From Nonomuraea polychroma (GTDB taxonomy: Bacteria; Actinomycetota; Actinomycetes; Streptosporangiales; Streptosporangiaceae): a DNA stretch of 64,000 nucleotides. Of this stretch, positions 41,497 to 49,611 are shown piece after piece. A model generated the notes under the pieces. The model did no database searches and was not told where the DNA came from. It was given only the letters and a program-made list of their open reading frames with translations. A program made the translations under genes and the position numbers. The stretch lies in the NCBI RefSeq assembly GCF_004011505.1, contig NZ_SAUN01000001.1, positions 5,917,501 to 5,981,500 on the forward strand. Direction: 5' to 3'. Position 1 is the first letter of the stretch, and each line of letters starts with the position of its first letter.

Positions 41497-41763
41497 ATGA
41501 TGCTTGATACCGCGCTCAGCCTCGAGCGGTTCGCCTGGCACGCAGGTCGTCACGCCGACCTGTCCGTCCAGAGCCTGGCCCTGGCCAGCGACCCGGCCTA
41601 CGTGTCGGTCCGCAACCGTTTCTCGGCCACCCTGATGGAGACCGTGACGTGCTCGGAGGAGGGTGCGTTCGTCACGTCGTGGGGTTACCGGCTGGGCACG
41701 ACCGACGACGTCGAATCCGCCGCCGCCCGCCTCGCCTTCCTCCTCGCGGCACTCCCTGCCTGA
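41497..41763 (+). CDS. Small protein downstream of the HTH regulator (88 aa)
   Basis: An 88-residue protein with the sequence elements LSLERFAWHAGRHADLSV, YVSVRNRFSATLMETV and WGYRLGTTDDVESAAARLAF. It lacks the WxKSSYS motif of DUF397, the usual small partner in this position, and I do not recognise the family. GGAGGTGACGC gives a good ribosome site for the ATG at 41497. It ends before a strong convergent terminator, so the triad 40258-41763 is a self-contained unit. Confidence 0.68.
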   Translation: MMLDTALSLERFAWHAGRHADLSVQSLALASDPAYVSVRNRFSATLMETVTCSEEGAFVTSWGYRLGTTDDVESAAARLAFLLAALPA

Positions 41764-41796
41764 ATCGGCCTCCGCTCTTATAAAGCACGCTTATGA

Positions 41797-41834
41797 GAAG
41801 AGCGGGCCCCGTGACTAGTACGGGCCCGCTCTTC
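41797..41834. terminator. Bidirectional terminator between convergent genes
   Basis: Perfect 13-bp stem (arms 41797-41809 GAAGAGCGGGCCC and 41822-41834) with a 12-nt loop, midway between the 88-aa gene (+) and the coiled-coil gene (-). Confidence 0.85.
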
Positions 41835-41849
41835 GGCGTGGGGGGCTTG

Positions 41850-42347
41850 CTAGTTGAGGTCGGCCTTGTCGATGTCGGGCTTGTCGATGTCGAGCTTGCG
41901 CTGGATGGCGACGAGGATCTGCATCATCTCCATCTGGTTCCCCTCCAGCATGTTGAACTTGCCGGTGAACTTCTCATCGAGCTTGTCGACCTTGACGTCG
42001 AGCTTGTCGACCTTGTCCTCGACCCTCGTGACCCGCTCATCGAGCTTGTCGACCTTGGCGTCCAGCCTGTCGACCTTGTCTTCGACCCTCGTGACCCGCT
42101 CATCGAGCTTGTCGACCTTCTCCTCGACCCGAGTGACCCGCTCATCGAGCTTGTCGACCTTCTCCTCGACCCGAGTGACCCGCTCATCGAGCAGTGTCAC
42201 CTTCCCGTCGAGCGTCTTGACGCGGCTGGCCACCCCGTTGATCCGCTCGGTGAGGTCCTGTGCCAGCTCGGCCTGGTCTGCGCGCATCTGGATGAAGTCG
42301 TTGTCGAGGCGGGTGAAGAGTGCGCAGCCCATTTCCTTGTAACCCAA
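41850..42347 (-). CDS. Coiled-coil protein with 14-residue repeats
   Basis: About 165 residues, nearly all predicted coiled coil. From near residue 65 the unit LDERVTRVEEKVDK recurs, two heptads per unit, with some variants (VDRLDAK, VDKLDVK). The regular hydrophobic V/L spacing (every 3-4 residues) is plain. The TTG at 42347 is preceded by GGGAG at 7 nt; an ATG at 42332 is the alternative, with its AAGGA too close. Ends KPDIDKADLN. Fits a rod or oligomerisation protein; no partner in view. A good promoter sits upstream. Confidence 0.68.
   Translation of the reverse strand: MGYKEMGCALFTRLDNDFIQMRADQAELAQDLTERINGVASRVKTLDGKVTLLDERVTRVEEKVDKLDERVTRVEEKVDKLDERVTRVEDKVDRLDAKVDKLDERVTRVEDKVDKLDVKVDKLDEKFTGKFNMLEGNQMEMMQILVAIQRKLDIDKPDIDKADLN
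41976..42190. repeat. 42-bp tandem repeats coding for the coiled coil
   Basis: Units beginning GACCCGAGTGACCCGCTCAT or close variants start at 42021, 42084, 42126 and 42168; the copies at 42126 and 42168 are almost identical in DNA, which means recent unit duplication or gene conversion. Confidence 0.85.
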
Positions 42348-42416
42348 GATGATCTCCCATACGTTGGGGGGAGGGACCGGGGATATGAGGCATCTCCGGT
42401 CCCGTCGACTGCGTCG

Positions 42417-42445
42417 AGAATACTCCGCTGATCGCCACCTGCCAA
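42417..42445 (-). promoter_or_regulatory. Promoter of the coiled-coil gene
   Basis: On the minus strand TTGGCA (42445-42440) and TATTCT (42422-42417) are separated by 17 nt, close to the housekeeping sigma consensus. The expected leader of about 60 nt contains an 8-bp stem (arms 42373-42380 and 42396-42403). Confidence 0.65.
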
Positions 42446-42532
42446 TGAAACCGAAAAGAGTTTCCCCAGGCCACAAGGCATATCACGCTGCTAAATCCGG
42501 ACTAATCCGCCTATTTCATAGCGAAGAAAATT

Positions 42533-42555
42533 GGGGCGCCGACCCGGCTGCGCCC
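42533..42555 (-). terminator. Hairpin terminator after the GT39 gene
   Basis: On the minus strand GGGCGC (42555-42550) pairs with GCGCCC (42539-42534), followed by CAATTTTC. It starts 9 nt after the GT39 stop codon at 42564. Confidence 0.55.
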
Positions 42556-42563
42556 TTGCGTAA

Positions 42564-44558
42564 TTAGGTCGTGCAGTCGTATAGACCGTCCTGCCCGTCC
42601 ACCGCCGTGCAGGTCTCCTGCACCCAACTCGTCACCTCGGCGTTCCCCCGTCCACCGGGCCCACCCTGATCACCACCCGCCATGACATAGCGGAGCTGTC
42701 CCGACGACACGAGCTCCTTCAGCCGCTCCACGGTCATGGCCGGATCGCTGCCCGTGAAGCCGCCCATGGCGATCACCGGCTTGCCGGTGGACAGGATCAG
42801 GGACGACGCCTGCTGCGCGCTGGGCACCGCGACGAGCCAGGTGGCCTCGCCCTGGTTGGCGACGAGGTATTTGGCCATCGAGTCGCTCACCCCGCCCCGC
42901 ATGAAACCGCCGGAAGGCCGCTGCGTGGTCCCGTTCTGTCCGTCCTGGCGGCCGGGGAACTGCCCGCCGCCGGGCATGCCTCCCGGCCGTCCGAACCCGC
43001 CCATCCCGCCGCCCGTCGCGGGCCCGGCGGTCGGGTTGGTGCCGTTCACCTGGGACTGCAGCGGCGTGACCGCGTACGCGGCCGGCCCGGCCAGCCCGGC
43101 GATCACGGTGGCCGCCAGCGCGATCGCCGCCACCTTTGCGGTGACCTGTGCCGAGCCGCCCGGCGTCGGAGCCCACGGTCCGAAACGTATCCGGGCCAGG
43201 ACGAGCACCGCCACGGCCACCAGGGTCGCCCCGAGCACGACCCAGGCCAGCCACGGCGCCCAGTCCGGCGTACGCCGCAACACCACGAACGACCAGCCGC
43301 CGGTCACGGCCACCGCGAGCGGCAGCACCCACGCCCAGGCCCGCGACCGCCGGTACGCCCGCCACATGACGACCACGCCCATCCCGCTCAACGCGGCCAC
43401 GGCGGGCGCCATGGCGGTCGTGTAGTACGGGTGGAAGGTGCCGCTGGAGAAGCTGAACACCACGTAGTGGACGACGAGCCAGCCGCCCCACACGAGCCAC
43501 GCCGCCCCCGATGGCGCGTCCTCGGACGGCATCCGCAGCACCCGGATCACGACCGCGAACGCGAGCGCCGCCACGCAGAACGGCAGGAGCCAGGAGATCT
43601 GCCCGGCCATGATGTCGTTGAACAGCCGCCCGGCCCCGGACTCCCCGCCGAAGCCGGCGCCGCCGCCCCCGCCGCCGCCAGACCCGCCCTGGCCGAAGAT
43701 GCGGCCGAGGCCGTTGTAGCCGATCACCAGGTCCCAGACGGAGTTGTCCGTCGAACCGCCGATGTAGGGCCGGGAATCGGCGGGCCACCGATCGACGATG
43801 ACCATCCACCAGGCGCTGGACACCAGCAGCACCGCACCCGCGGCCAGCAGATGCCCCACACGTTTGAGCCACGACACTCGCGCGCAGGCCAGGTACGCCA
43901 CCGCGAAGGCGGGCACCACCAGATACGCCTGCAACATCTTGGTGTTGAACGCCAGCCCCACGAACAACGCGGCGAACAGCAGCGACCGCAACCGCCCGGT
44001 CCGCAACGACTCCAGGCAGAACCAGGCGGCCAGCACCAGCAACAACACCAGCACCGTGTCGGGGTTGTTGTCCCGGTTGATCGCCACCGTGATCGGCGTG
44101 AGCGTCATGACGACGGCCGCGACCAGCGCCGCCGCGTGCCCCGCCCGCACCCCGGAGAAGGAGCGCCATACGGCGGAGAAGACCAGCCCGACGGCCGCCA
44201 CACCGGCCAGGGCCTGCGGGATCAGCATGCTCCAGGTGCTGTAGCCGAAGATCCGCGCCGACAGCCCCATGACCCACAGGGCCAGCGGCGGCTTGTCCAC
44301 GGTGATGAAGGACCCGGCATCGAGCGCGCCGAAGAAGAACGCCTTCCAGCTCTGGGTGCCCGAGACGATCGCGGCGGCGTAGTAGGCGTTGGCGTTCCCG
44401 CTCAGCGCCCACGTGTAGAGGACGAGCGCGGTCACGAGCACCGCCCACAACGCGGGACGTGACCAGCGGGGGTCGTCCTCGGCGCCCAGGAACAGGCGGG
44501 CGGGCAGGGACCGGCTCTCGGCGGCCCGGTGCGCGGGCCGCATCATGGTGGCGGTCAT
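42564..44558 (-). CDS. GT39-family membrane glycosyltransferase
   Basis: A 664-residue protein with about 12 membrane helices. The N-terminal AGSFITVDKPPLALWVMGL near residue 75 is the catalytic loop region of PMT/ArnT-like enzymes, which use polyprenyl-phosphate sugars. Long Gly-rich loops (for example residues with GGSGGGGGGGAGFGG and GGGMGGFGRPGG) are common in actinomycete members. The C-terminal soluble part has LVANQGEATWLVAVPSAQQ. The ATG at 44558 overlaps the GT2 stop by 4 nt, so the GT2 enzyme may supply its lipid-linked sugar. Confidence 0.88.
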   Translation of the reverse strand: MTATMMRPAHRAAESRSLPARLFLGAEDDPRWSRPALWAVLVTALVLYTWALSGNANAYYAAAIVSGTQSWKAFFFGALDAGSFITVDKPPLALWVMGLSARIFGYSTWSMLIPQALAGVAAVGLVFSAVWRSFSGVRAGHAAALVAAVVMTLTPITVAINRDNNPDTVLVLLLVLAAWFCLESLRTGRLRSLLFAALFVGLAFNTKMLQAYLVVPAFAVAYLACARVSWLKRVGHLLAAGAVLLVSSAWWMVIVDRWPADSRPYIGGSTDNSVWDLVIGYNGLGRIFGQGGSGGGGGGGAGFGGESGAGRLFNDIMAGQISWLLPFCVAALAFAVVIRVLRMPSEDAPSGAAWLVWGGWLVVHYVVFSFSSGTFHPYYTTAMAPAVAALSGMGVVVMWRAYRRSRAWAWVLPLAVAVTGGWSFVVLRRTPDWAPWLAWVVLGATLVAVAVLVLARIRFGPWAPTPGGSAQVTAKVAAIALAATVIAGLAGPAAYAVTPLQSQVNGTNPTAGPATGGGMGGFGRPGGMPGGGQFPGRQDGQNGTTQRPSGGFMRGGVSDSMAKYLVANQGEATWLVAVPSAQQASSLILSTGKPVIAMGGFTGSDPAMTVERLKELVSSGQLRYVMAGGDQGGPGGRGNAEVTSWVQETCTAVDGQDGLYDCTT

Positions 44559-45730
44559 CGTACGGTCCTCCGCTTGGGGTTGAAGACCCACACGCGCAGG
44601 AGCAGGAAGCGTACGAGCGTGGCGGCGGCGTTCGCGATGATGACCGCGATCAGCTCGACGCCGTGGGAGACCCCGTCCGGCAGCAGCGACAGGCTGCCCG
44701 AGGTGAGCGCCAGCCCGACGAGGAACGCGATCAGCCCTTCGAGCTGGTCCCGCATCGCCCCGGCCGAGCCGGTGACGCCGAACGTGAAGCGCCGGTTGGC
44801 GGCGGTGTTGGCCACGGCCGTGACCAGCAGCGCGACCGCGTTGGCGGCCAGCGGCGGCACCATTTGCCGCAGCAGCGAGTACAGCGCCAGGTACGCCAGC
44901 GTGCTGAACACCCCGACGATCGCGAACCTGGGCAGTTGCCTGGCCATTCCCTTCGGCAGCTCGGCGCGCTGCACCCGCGCGGGCACGGGGATGCGCGCGG
45001 CCCCGGACAGCGTCTTGCGCGCCACCCTGGCCAGGCCACGCAGGTCGTCGCGGGCGGTCCGGACGATGTCGACCCGGCTGTCCGGATCGTCCACCCAGTC
45101 CACGGGCACCTCGTGGATGCGCAGCCCGTGGCGCTCGGCCAGGAGCAGCAGCTCGGTGTCGAAGAACCATTCCTCGTCCTCGACACCGGGCAGCAGGGCC
45201 TGGGCGATCTCCGTACGGACGGCCTTGAAGCCGCACTGCGCGTCCGAGAACCCAGCCCCCATCACCGAGCGGAGCAGCAGGTTGTACGAGCGGGAGATGA
45301 ACTCGCGCTTGGGGCCGCGCTCGACCCGCGACGCCCGCGACAGCCGGGTGCCGATCGCCAGGTCGCTGTGGCCGGACAGCAGCGGCGCCACGAGCGGCAG
45401 GAACGCGTCCAGATCGGTGGACAGGTCCACGTCCATGTAGCCGACGACGTCGGCGTCGCTCTGTGACCAGACTCGCCGCAGGGCCCGCCCGCGGCCCTTC
45501 TCGTCGAGGTGCACGACCCGCACGTGCGGGAGTTCCTCGGCCAGCTCGGTGGCGATCTGCCAGGTGTTGTCGGTGCTGGCGTTGTCGGCGATCGTGATCC
45601 GGAAGCCGTAGGGGAAGTTCCCGGTCAGATAGGCGTGCAGGCGGGTGACGCTCGCGCGCAGCGCCCGCTGCTCGTTGTGGACCGGGACGACCACCTCGAC
45701 CAGGCGCGTCCTGACTGCTGTGGTGTTCAT
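44555..45730 (-). CDS. Bifunctional GT2 glycosyltransferase / GtrA protein
   Basis: A 391-residue fusion. Residues 1-235 form a polyprenyl-phosphate hexose synthase-like GT2 (VVVPVHNEQRALRASVTRLH, then DVVGYMDVDLSTDLDAFLP with the metal-binding DVD). Residues 265-385 are a GtrA domain with four membrane helices (FAIVGVFSTLAYLALYSLL, NTAANRRFTFG). Such a fusion makes and flips the lipid-linked sugar used by the GT39 enzyme downstream. Lies 24 nt after the histidine kinase gene, in the same direction; the first four genes here appear to be one operon. Confidence 0.9.
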   Translation of the reverse strand: MNTTAVRTRLVEVVVPVHNEQRALRASVTRLHAYLTGNFPYGFRITIADNASTDNTWQIATELAEELPHVRVVHLDEKGRGRALRRVWSQSDADVVGYMDVDLSTDLDAFLPLVAPLLSGHSDLAIGTRLSRASRVERGPKREFISRSYNLLLRSVMGAGFSDAQCGFKAVRTEIAQALLPGVEDEEWFFDTELLLLAERHGLRIHEVPVDWVDDPDSRVDIVRTARDDLRGLARVARKTLSGAARIPVPARVQRAELPKGMARQLPRFAIVGVFSTLAYLALYSLLRQMVPPLAANAVALLVTAVANTAANRRFTFGVTGSAGAMRDQLEGLIAFLVGLALTSGSLSLLPDGVSHGVELIAVIIANAAATLVRFLLLRVWVFNPKRRTVR

Positions 45731-45754
45731 GCACCTAGCACATGGTTCGCGCCT

Positions 45755-47134
45755 TTAACGTGACTTATCCGATTCTGAGTTACGGATGAGAGTTCCGGGG
45801 AGATCGATCGTGGCGATCGCTCCGCCGCCCGGCGCGTTCGCCAGGCCGACCTTGCCCTCGGCCTCCTCGACCGCCTGGGCGACGATCGCCAGCCCGAGCC
45901 CGGATCCGGGCAGGCCACGGGCGGACGGTGAACGCCAGAACCGCTCGAAGACGTGCGGCAGCTCCTCTTCGGGCAGTCCCGGGCCGTAGTCGCGCACGGT
46001 GAGCCTGCCGTCCTTCAGCGACACCTCGACCTGGCTGTCGGGGCTGAACTTGGCGGCGTTGTCGATGAGGTTGAGCACGGCGCGTTCGAGCGAGGTGGCG
46101 CTGCCGACGACGTACCAGGGGCTGAGGTCGGTGACGACCTCGGCGCCGCGCAGCCTGGCCCGTTCCACGGCCGCCGTCACCACTTCGTGGAAGGCCAGCT
46201 CGACGTGCGGCTCGTGCTCGGTGTCGCCCCTGGCGAGCTGGAGCAGGTCCGCGACCAGCGTGGACAGCTCGGCGAACTGCGCCTTCACGTTGACCAGCAG
46301 GCGCCGCTTGGCCTCGGGGTCGAGGCTGCGGCCGGTCTGCTCGCTGCGCAGCAGCAGGTCGATGTTGGTACGCAGGGTCGTCAGTGGCGTGCGCAGCTCG
46401 TGCCCGGCGTCGGCGACCAGCTGTTTCTGGCGTTCGCGCGAACCGGCCAGGGCGGTGGTCATGGCGTTGAAGGAAGAGCTGAGCCGGGCGATCTCGTCGT
46501 TGCCCTTGACGGGAATGCGCGTGTCGAGATCCTCGGTCTGCGCGATGTGCTCGACGGCCCGGGTGAGCCGCCCCACCGGGCGCAGCGCGGCACGGGCGAT
46601 GAGCAACCCGGCGGTGGCCGCGACCAGGATCCCGAGTGCGGCCACGCCGCCGAGCAGCAACGCCACCATCTGCAGGGTGTTCCGGATACCTCGCAACGGC
46701 ACGGCGTCCATCACGGCCACGCCGGGCTTGGCGTACTCGGTGAGGATCCGCATCTCCGTGCCGTCCTCGGTGACACCGTTGTGAAAGTGCCGGGGCCCCT
46801 TCCACCTACCGGCGGCCACCTGCCAGTCCTCCGGGATGATCTTCAAGGCCGGCCCGATGTAGCAGGGGGGACGTCCATCGGCGTAGATGATCTGGGTCGA
46901 ATGGATCGGCCCGTAGTGCGGCTCGTTCTCCGGGACGGGACCGCAGTCACGCTCGAGGGAGTACTGCTGCTTACGCGGGTCCTCGCCCGGGTGGGGGCCA
47001 AGCTGCCGGTCCACCTGCTCGTAGACCTGATGCCGGACGATCAGGAAGCACGCGCCCGCGCTGACGGCGACCGCCAACGCCACGGCGATGGTGACGAGCA
47101 GCGTGAGCCGAGTGCGCAGGCTGCTCCAGATCAC
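45755..47134 (-). CDS. HAMP-containing sensor histidine kinase (MprB-like)
   Basis: A 459-residue kinase: helix 1 (LTLLVTIAVALAVAVSAGACF), an extracellular part of about 110 residues, helix 2 (MVALLLGGVAALGILVAATA), HAMP, then the H box VADAGHELRTPLTTLRTNID with phospho-His near 246, N box LERAVLNLIDNAAKFSP and G boxes RDYGPGLP and GSGLGLAIV. The ectodomain has two Cys (RDCGP, PPCYIG) that could form a disulphide. ATG/GTG start overlaps the regulator's stop by 4 nt. Structure as in MprB, which senses envelope stress. Confidence 0.92.
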   Translation of the reverse strand: MIWSSLRTRLTLLVTIAVALAVAVSAGACFLIVRHQVYEQVDRQLGPHPGEDPRKQQYSLERDCGPVPENEPHYGPIHSTQIIYADGRPPCYIGPALKIIPEDWQVAAGRWKGPRHFHNGVTEDGTEMRILTEYAKPGVAVMDAVPLRGIRNTLQMVALLLGGVAALGILVAATAGLLIARAALRPVGRLTRAVEHIAQTEDLDTRIPVKGNDEIARLSSSFNAMTTALAGSRERQKQLVADAGHELRTPLTTLRTNIDLLLRSEQTGRSLDPEAKRRLLVNVKAQFAELSTLVADLLQLARGDTEHEPHVELAFHEVVTAAVERARLRGAEVVTDLSPWYVVGSATSLERAVLNLIDNAAKFSPDSQVEVSLKDGRLTVRDYGPGLPEEELPHVFERFWRSPSARGLPGSGLGLAIVAQAVEEAEGKVGLANAPGGGAIATIDLPGTLIRNSESDKSR

Positions 47135-47829
47135 GGCGTGTTCCGTAGCACGTAGCCCACGCCGCGCACGGTGTGGATCACCCGCGGCTCACCCCCGGCC
47201 TCGGTCTTGCGCCGCAGGTACATCACGTACACGTCGAGCGAGTTGGACGTCGGCTCGAAGTCGAAGCCCCACACCTCGCTCAGGATCTGGTCCCGGGTCA
47301 GCACCTGCCGCGGATGCGCCAGGAACAGCTCCATCAGCAGGTATTCGGTCCTGGTCAGATCGAGCCGGCGCGCGCCCCGGGTGACCTCCCTGGTCGCCGG
47401 GTCCATGCGCAGGTCGCCGTACGACAGCGTGCCGTCCTCCTCGGGACCCGTGCTCAGCGCGCCGCGCCGCAGCAGGGCACGGACCCGCGCCAGCAGTTCG
47501 TCGAGCTCGAACGGCTTGACCAGGTAGTCGTCGGCGCCGGCGTCCAGCCCGGACACGCGGTCGCCGACCGCGTCGCGTGCCGTGAGCATGAGGACCGGGA
47601 TGTGGTTGCCCGATCCGCGCAGCCTGCGGCAGGCGGTCAGCCCGTCGAGGCGGGGCATCATGACGTCGAGCAGCACGGCGTCGTAGGACTCGCGGGCGAG
47701 CTCGTCCAGCGCCGCCTGCCCGTCGTTGGCGGTGACGACCTTGTAGCCTTCGAACTCCAGGCTCGACTGCAGCGCCTCGCGCAACGCGGGCTCGTCGTCC
47801 ACTACCAGCAACCGTGCGGGCTCACTCAT
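47131..47829 (-). CDS. OmpR-family response regulator (MprA-like)
   Basis: A 232-residue regulator: receiver with VVDDEPALREAL, phospho-Asp near 53 in VLLDVMMPRLDGL and Lys in YLVKPFELDEL; C-terminal winged helix with LTRTEYLLMELFLAHPRQVL and LDVYVMYLRRKTEAGGEPR and terminal VRGVGYVLR. First gene of the operon regulator-kinase-GT2-GT39. It probably governs cell-envelope glycosylation. Confidence 0.93.
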   Translation of the reverse strand: MSEPARLLVVDDEPALREALQSSLEFEGYKVVTANDGQAALDELARESYDAVLLDVMMPRLDGLTACRRLRGSGNHIPVLMLTARDAVGDRVSGLDAGADDYLVKPFELDELLARVRALLRRGALSTGPEEDGTLSYGDLRMDPATREVTRGARRLDLTRTEYLLMELFLAHPRQVLTRDQILSEVWGFDFEPTSNSLDVYVMYLRRKTEAGGEPRVIHTVRGVGYVLRNTP

Positions 47830-47860
47830 GGAGCAAACGCTAGAGGCTCATCATGAAAAG

Positions 47861-47891
47861 CTCATAAACGCGCTTACTCACGTTTTATGAG
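47861..47891. promoter_or_regulatory. CTCATAAA inverted repeat upstream of the MprA-like gene
   Basis: CTCATAAA (47861-47868) and TTTATGAG (47884-47891) are exact inverses 15 nt apart in an AT-rich gap. Read on the minus strand the stem directly follows the FAD oxidoreductase stop (47894) and precedes CTTTTC, so it may be that gene's terminator; it is also well placed as an operator for the response regulator, whose start is at 47829. Confidence 0.55.
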
Positions 47892-47893
47892 GA

Positions 47894-49408
47894 TCACGGC
47901 CTCAGGAGGGCCATCGCGGCGTTGTGGCCGCCGATCCCGCTGACGCCGCCGCCTCTGCGGGCGCCGGCACCGCACAGCAGGATGCGCTCGTGTTCGGTCT
48001 CCACACCCCATCCGCCCCTGCCGTCGTCGGCGTACGGCCAGCTCAGGTCGGTGTGGAAGATGTGGCCGCCGGGCAGCCCGGCCTCCCGTTCCAGGTCCAC
48101 CGGACTCTTGACCTCCACGCACGGGGCGCCGTCGGGGGTCTGGAGCAGGCAGTCCTCGATGGGTTCGGCGAGGACTGAGTTGATGGAGGCGAAGGTGGCG
48201 TGGAGGGCATCATCGCGCGCCTTGTCGGGATTTTCCCGGAAGAGTCTGGCGGGCATGTGCAGCCCGAACAACGTCATCGTCTCCGCCCTCCCCCGCAGTC
48301 CGGGCCCGAGGATCGACGAATCGGTCAGCGAGTGGCAATAGACCTCGGCCGGCGGCAGCTCCGGGATCTCGCCCCGCGCGGCCTGCGCGAACGCCGTCGC
48401 CAGCTGCTCGCGTCCCTCGTTGATGTGGAACGTCCCACTGAAGGCGGCCATCGCATCCACTGAGGAGTCCTTCAGCTTCGGCAGTCTGCTGAGAACCATG
48501 TTGACCTTCAGCTGCGCCCCTTCGGGCACGGTGCTCGGCGCCCGGCCGAGCAGCCGGTCGAGCACCGCGGGCGGCAGGTTGACCAGCACGTGCCCGCCGT
48601 TCACCGCATGCTCGCCGTCCGCGTCGACGAACGCGACCTCACCGGACGGCGAGATCCCGATGATCTCCGCCCCGGTCCTGATCTCGGCGCCCGCCCGCCG
48701 GGCCACCGCTTCGAGCGCCCCGGACACCGCGCCCATGCCGCCCACGGGCACGTTCCACTCGCCGGTGCCGTCGCCGATCACGTGGTAGAGGAAACACCGG
48801 TTGGCCAGCAGGTCGGTGGCCGGGTCGGCGTAGGTGCCGATGAGCGCGTCGGTGAGCACGACGCCGCGCACGGTGTCGTCGCCGAACCGCTCGTCCACGG
48901 TCTGGCCGATCGGCCGCTGGAACAGCTCGCGCCACGCCTCCGCGCCGACCAGGCGCTCGATCTCGGCCGGGGTGCGCAGGGGTTCGAGCAGGGTGGGGGC
49001 CAGGGTCCGCGCCACCCGCGCGGTCATGCCGTAGAAGTCCTGCCACGCCTTGTGGTCGGCCGCGCCGCCGGTGACGGCCGCGAACGAGGCCGCCGTACGT
49101 GCCGCGTCCTCGTTGTCGACGAGCAGCCCGGTGTCGCCCTTGGGTGTGTAGGAGGCGTAGCGGCGACGCCGCAGCTCCAGGTCGAGTCCCAGATCGCGGG
49201 CGACGCGCGAGGGCAGGAGGCTGACGAGGTAGGAGTACCGCGACAGCCGCACGTCCACCCCTGGGAAGGGCTGGGCGGAGATCGCCAGTCCGCCCACGTG
49301 GTCGAGCCGCTCCAGCACCAGCACCCGCCGACCGGCTCCGGCGAGGTAGGCGGCCGCGACCAGCCCGTTGTGCCCGCCTCCTGCGACAATCACGTCATAG
49401 GACCTCAT
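47894..49408 (-). CDS. FAD-dependent oxidoreductase (phytoene-desaturase/PYROXD2-like)
   Basis: A 504-residue flavoprotein. The dinucleotide-binding motif DVIVAGGGHNGLVAAAYLAG is at residues 5-24 with RVLVLERLDHVGG following; PVGGMGAVSGALEAVARRAG near 222 and the C-terminal LLCGAGARRGGGVSGIGGHN bind FAD. This COG1233 family includes carotenoid desaturases and the PYROXD2 group of unknown substrate. No crt genes are present, so carotenoid synthesis is not supported. Confidence 0.9.
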   Translation of the reverse strand: MRSYDVIVAGGGHNGLVAAAYLAGAGRRVLVLERLDHVGGLAISAQPFPGVDVRLSRYSYLVSLLPSRVARDLGLDLELRRRRYASYTPKGDTGLLVDNEDAARTAASFAAVTGGAADHKAWQDFYGMTARVARTLAPTLLEPLRTPAEIERLVGAEAWRELFQRPIGQTVDERFGDDTVRGVVLTDALIGTYADPATDLLANRCFLYHVIGDGTGEWNVPVGGMGAVSGALEAVARRAGAEIRTGAEIIGISPSGEVAFVDADGEHAVNGGHVLVNLPPAVLDRLLGRAPSTVPEGAQLKVNMVLSRLPKLKDSSVDAMAAFSGTFHINEGREQLATAFAQAARGEIPELPPAEVYCHSLTDSSILGPGLRGRAETMTLFGLHMPARLFRENPDKARDDALHATFASINSVLAEPIEDCLLQTPDGAPCVEVKSPVDLEREAGLPGGHIFHTDLSWPYADDGRGGWGVETEHERILLCGAGARRGGGVSGIGGHNAAMALLRP

Positions 49409-49529
49409 CCCCGCACTTTAAGGCCCAAACGACGCCCCTCGTCAACGCCCCAGAGGAACGCTTCCTTGATCGACTCGGTCGCGCGATGCGATGCTGCCCG
49501 AGACGGCGTCCATCGCTCATGTGGGCGGC

Positions 49530-49558
49530 TACGGAGCTCTCAGCACATGCCGTAAAAT
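49530..49558 (+). promoter_or_regulatory. Candidate psuG promoter
   Basis: TAAAAT (49553-49558) is a good -10 in the 203-bp gap between the divergent FAD oxidoreductase and psuG. The -35 at 17 bp (TACGGA) is poor. Confidence 0.35.
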
Positions 49559-49611
49559 TCCACGTTCGCCCTGAACAGGGCAAGGATCACGCGAGGAGCA
49601 CGAAACCCACT

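Noticed and set aside
47894..49408. Carotenoid biosynthesis gene
   Set aside because: Only the general COG1233 fold is present and no phytoene synthase or other crt gene lies nearby.
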